Shown here in pieces: positions 61,063 through 64,000 of a stretch of 64,000 nucleotides of DNA. The notes under the pieces were generated by a model. It was not told the origin of the DNA. It saw only the letters and a program-made list of their open reading frames with translations, and did no database searches. Position numbers and translations under genes: made by a program. Numbering within the stretch: position 1 is the stretch's first letter; the number at the start of each line of letters is the position of its first letter. The DNA is from Moniliophthora roreri (lineage: Eukaryota; Basidiomycota; Agaricomycetes; Agaricales; Marasmiaceae): positions 558,001 through 622,000 of the forward strand of contig LATX02000123.1 of assembly GCA_001466705.2 (NCBI GenBank), written 5' to 3'.

Positions 61063-62766
61063 ATGTTCCCAAAAGCATCTCTCCTCTCTCTTGCTCTCCT
61101 CGCTGTTGGTGCCTTTGGGCAGCAAGTTGGGACAAACACGGCTGAAAATCATCCAAAGCTGTCGGTATCTAAATGCTCTGCAGGAGGCAGCTGTGCCACT
61201 CAGCAAGGCTCCGTCGTACTCGACAGTAACTGGAGGTAAAATTTTCTACTTACCTTTTGTGAAAGAGTGTACAGACTGACTCGTCTTATCAGGTGGCTGC
61301 ACTCGACCAGCGGCTTTACCAACTGCTACACCGGTGAGTTTCACAAAACGTCTCCCTATTCTTGTTAATTGAACGCTTTATACAGGAAACACCTGGGATG
61401 CTTCGCTCTGCCCGGATAATACTGCTTGTGCTCAGAACTGTGCACTCGATGGTGCCGATTACAGTGGCACTTATGGTATCACCACATCTGGCAACGCCCT
61501 CACGCTGAAGTTCGTCACCCAAGCTCAGCAAAAGAACATCGGATCCCGCGTCTACTTAATGGACTCCTCGGACTCGAAGTACCAGGTGTTCAACCTGCTT
61601 AACCAAGAGTTCACCTTCGATGTTGACATGTCCAATTTGCCTTGTGGTCTTAACGGAGCGTTATACTTCGTTGAGATGCTTCCCGACGGTGGGCTGGGTG
61701 GAAATAACAAGGTATGAATACGGCATGATGCTGGCTATTGTGATGCTAATTTACATAACAAGGCCGGTGCGAAATACGGCACTGGATACTGTGATACGCA
61801 GTGTCCCCACGATCTCAAGTTCATCGCCGGCGAGGTATGATGTTCTTGATCTGTCTAGTCCTTGGAAATTTACAATGTCTTCTTTTCAGGCCAACGTTGA
61901 GGGCTGGGAACCATCAACCTCTGACTCGAACGCCGGCAGCGGCACGTCTGGCTCCTGCTGTAACGAAATGGATATCTGGGAAGCCAACAACAACGCTGCT
62001 GCCTACACCCCTCACGTTTGCCGTGGCACCTCAAGTGGACAGACTCGTTGCTCAGGTACTGCCTTTTTTTCATTTCTACACTCCTTGGGAAGTAACCCGA
62101 TTGTTTAGGCACCGACTGTGGTGATGGCGACGAAAGATACGACGGACTTTGTGACAAGGATGGTTGCGACTTCAACTCCTTCCGTATGGGAGACAAGAAT
62201 TTCCTCGGTCCGGGCAAGACTGTCAACACCAACTCCAAGTTCACCGTCGTCACTCAGTTCCTTACCAACAACAACTCTACATCCGGAACCCTCACTGAGA
62301 TCCGCCGTCTCTATGTCCAGAACGGTCGGGTCATTCAGAACTCCAAGACCAACATTCCGGGAATGGACGCGTTCGACTCCGTCACTGACGACTTTTGCAA
62401 TGCTCAGAAGCAGGCATTCGGTGACACCAACTCCTTTGAGGACAGGGGTGGTCTTGCCGCCATGGGTAGTGCTTTCTCTAGGGGAATGGTTTTGGTCATG
62501 AGTCTTTGGGACGATCATGAGGCTGAGATGTTGTGGCTCGACTCCAACTACCCTCTCGACAAGGACGCTACTACTCCAGGTTGGTTTTCGCTTGCATCGC
62601 GGCAGATATGTCTTTCTAACACGCTTTTCAACTCGTAGGCGTCGCAAGAGGTACATGTTCGGCGGACAGTGGCGACCCTCAGACCGTTGAGTCTCAGCAC
62701 GCCTCTGCCTCTGTAACATTCTCGAACATTAAGTTTGGGCCAATCGGATCCACTTTTGCACACTAA
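61063..62766 (+). CDS. GH7 cellobiohydrolase, copy B (no CBM1)
   Basis: Seven exons (61063-61235, 61293-61333, 61386-61711, 61763-61834, 61890-62055, 62109-62579, 62639-62766) give 458 aa. The signal peptide is [19 protein letters not shown]. The GH7 features are as in copy A, with [11 protein letters not shown] carrying Glu230, Asp232 and Glu235 at the same residue numbers. It differs most in the first 150 residues ([26 protein letters not shown] against copy A's [17 protein letters not shown]). Three introns sit where copy A has them; the other three are at different positions. A 113-bp block in exon 6 is identical to copy A. It is a secreted cellulase, presumably co-expressed with copy A. 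Confidence 0.96.
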
Positions 62767-63930
62767 GTAAGCTGTTCTTGACTAGCGCTTGTTACTATGC
62801 TGACTAGAATAATAGATGAATCAGATCTGTTGAATGTTGGGGGTGTTTGGCCTTCAAGAATTGAGAGCATTGTACACGTTAATGCATTATGCCTTAATTG
62901 TACTTTTATTCCGCTTGCAAATTTTGATACCTTCTCGCGACCTGAGTGTGCCTTTGACACCATTCACGTCGTCTTTAGCGACTCCCACGTTGTCCCCTCA
63001 AGTGCAGCCGTCTCCTTACAAGCAATGGCCTACCATTGTGATTATCCTTGTCTGCGGACTCTTCGTGAAGCATTACATCCTCGGAACACAAAGTTATAGA
63101 AACATCCTCGATTCCTATCCGAGAGTTCTTCTGAATAAGATCGGGCCATCACCAAGATTCTGCCACGACCACGAACAGATACACATGTTGACATGTGTTG
63201 GAAATAGCGAGTACACGATAAAGACATGAAGATCATATCCCATCTCCTGCTGTGGTTGAACCTGCGATGCTCCATGGAAGTCCTAGCGAGCATGGTCAAA
63301 TATACCCAGTGATCCATATGGGCTTTGTCGTGATTGGCTTGTCATCGACGAGTAGACAACTTGAAAAGCGACCCGACAAATTTCCGTCCCGCTCAGGCTG
63401 ACTCCCGCAGTGCACTTTCTTCCCTGGTTGGCAAATGTCCGTTCTGAGCACTCAATTCTGGAAAGAAAGAAAGGCTGATGTGAATATCAAAACTTCTCGC
63501 CGCGCCCAGCTTCTGATAACCTGAATTTCGTAGCAACCTATCCTATATGTCAGTTACTGCTGAAACAGACGTCAAATACTTGTATTTCCTAGTCACTCCT
63601 TCGAAACCGTTATAGAGTGGCTGATCGTAGCTTCCGACCTCTATTATGTGATGCTTCTTTCAGCTATACATGCGTAGTTCTTAAGTCAAAGGCGCTGTAG
63701 TGGGTCAGTGACTGTACCGCATATGTATATAATTTTTTGCCTTTCGGGTTGTGTCCGAAATGGCCGAGAACATGCGCGTCTTTCGGCCGATTCATTTCTC
63801 GTCTCTTCATTCAATGTACTTCGGCTCCACTATCATCACCGGCCTGTTCGTCGAAGCGACCTATGTATAACTCACACTAGCGGAGGTCCTCCTCATTACC
63901 TAACTAGCTCAAAGGACGCAAGAAGGGTCA
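62767..63930. other. intergenic region
   Basis: 3' flank of GH7 copy B, then about 700 bp ahead of the edge gene. The open frames at 62834-63229 show no family features. Confidence 0.55.
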
Positions 63931-64000
63931 ATGAATGACTCACAGCCTTATAAGGTGGCTTTCTTGGGTCCTTTGGGCACTTATTCGCATCAGGTATGAT
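63931..64000 (+). CDS. prephenate dehydratase, first exon (runs off the right edge)
   Basis: ATG at 63931 opens MNDSQPYKVAFLGPLGTYSHQ, followed by a GTATGA donor at 63994. VAFLGPxGTYSHQ is the conserved start of the prephenate dehydratase domain, which makes phenylpyruvate in phenylalanine synthesis. Only 21 codons are inside the window, but the motif is distinctive. In fungi the enzyme is often a separate protein (Pha2 type), as the motif's position right after the start suggests here. Confidence 0.75.

Overview
The window reads as nuclear DNA of a filamentous basidiomycete (mushroom-forming Agaricomycete type). Genes lie on both strands and are split by many short introns, mostly 45-65 nt with GTRNGT donors. 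The protein families are typical of such fungi: cerato-platanins, GH7 cellobiohydrolases without a CBM1, M35 peptidyl-Lys metallopeptidases, an F-box protein, a MATA-type HMG-box factor and an ADP1-like ABC transporter. I resolved 20 intact or nearly intact multi-exon models with about 111 introns. In each, the exon phases add up and known motifs rejoin across the splice sites.

Layout. 0-7 kb: a CCDC124/Lso2 homologue (+), two decayed genes (-), and a DUF4139-family protein (+) with Pol II CTD-like heptads and an in-frame stop near its end. 7-10.6 kb: a gene desert with an imperfect inverted repeat and a double hairpin. 10.6-13.4 kb: an HMG-box factor (+) and a glyoxalase-like protein (-). 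13.5-33.4 kb: a block rich in secreted proteins, with two S10 carboxypeptidases (one broken by a single stop), four cerato-platanins (one broken), an M35 peptidase, an amino-acid transporter and an ADP1-like ABC half-transporter. 33.8-45.4 kb: a decayed F-box gene, a GST and its decayed relative, an M28 glutamate-carboxypeptidase-like protein, a YAR1-like ankyrin protein and a methyltransferase. 45.4-54.9 kb: a second M35 peptidase, a GH5 protein with a changed active site and a fused C-terminal module, adenylate kinase, and a small secreted protein with an internal stop. 55-58 kb: a second desert. 58.1-62.8 kb: a tandem pair of GH7 cellobiohydrolases. The first exon of a prephenate dehydratase runs off the right edge.

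Taken together, the window looks like a secretome neighbourhood: enzymes for cellulose (GH7), glucan (a GH5 relative) and protein (M35 endopeptidases, S10 exopeptidases), expansin-like surface proteins (cerato-platanins), and an amino-acid permease that could import peptidase products. Local duplication followed by decay is the main theme. Five secreted-protein genes share an exact TATAAAAG upstream of the start. No viral, CRISPR or bacterial-type features were seen. All family names come from sequence patterns read by eye; no database search was run.
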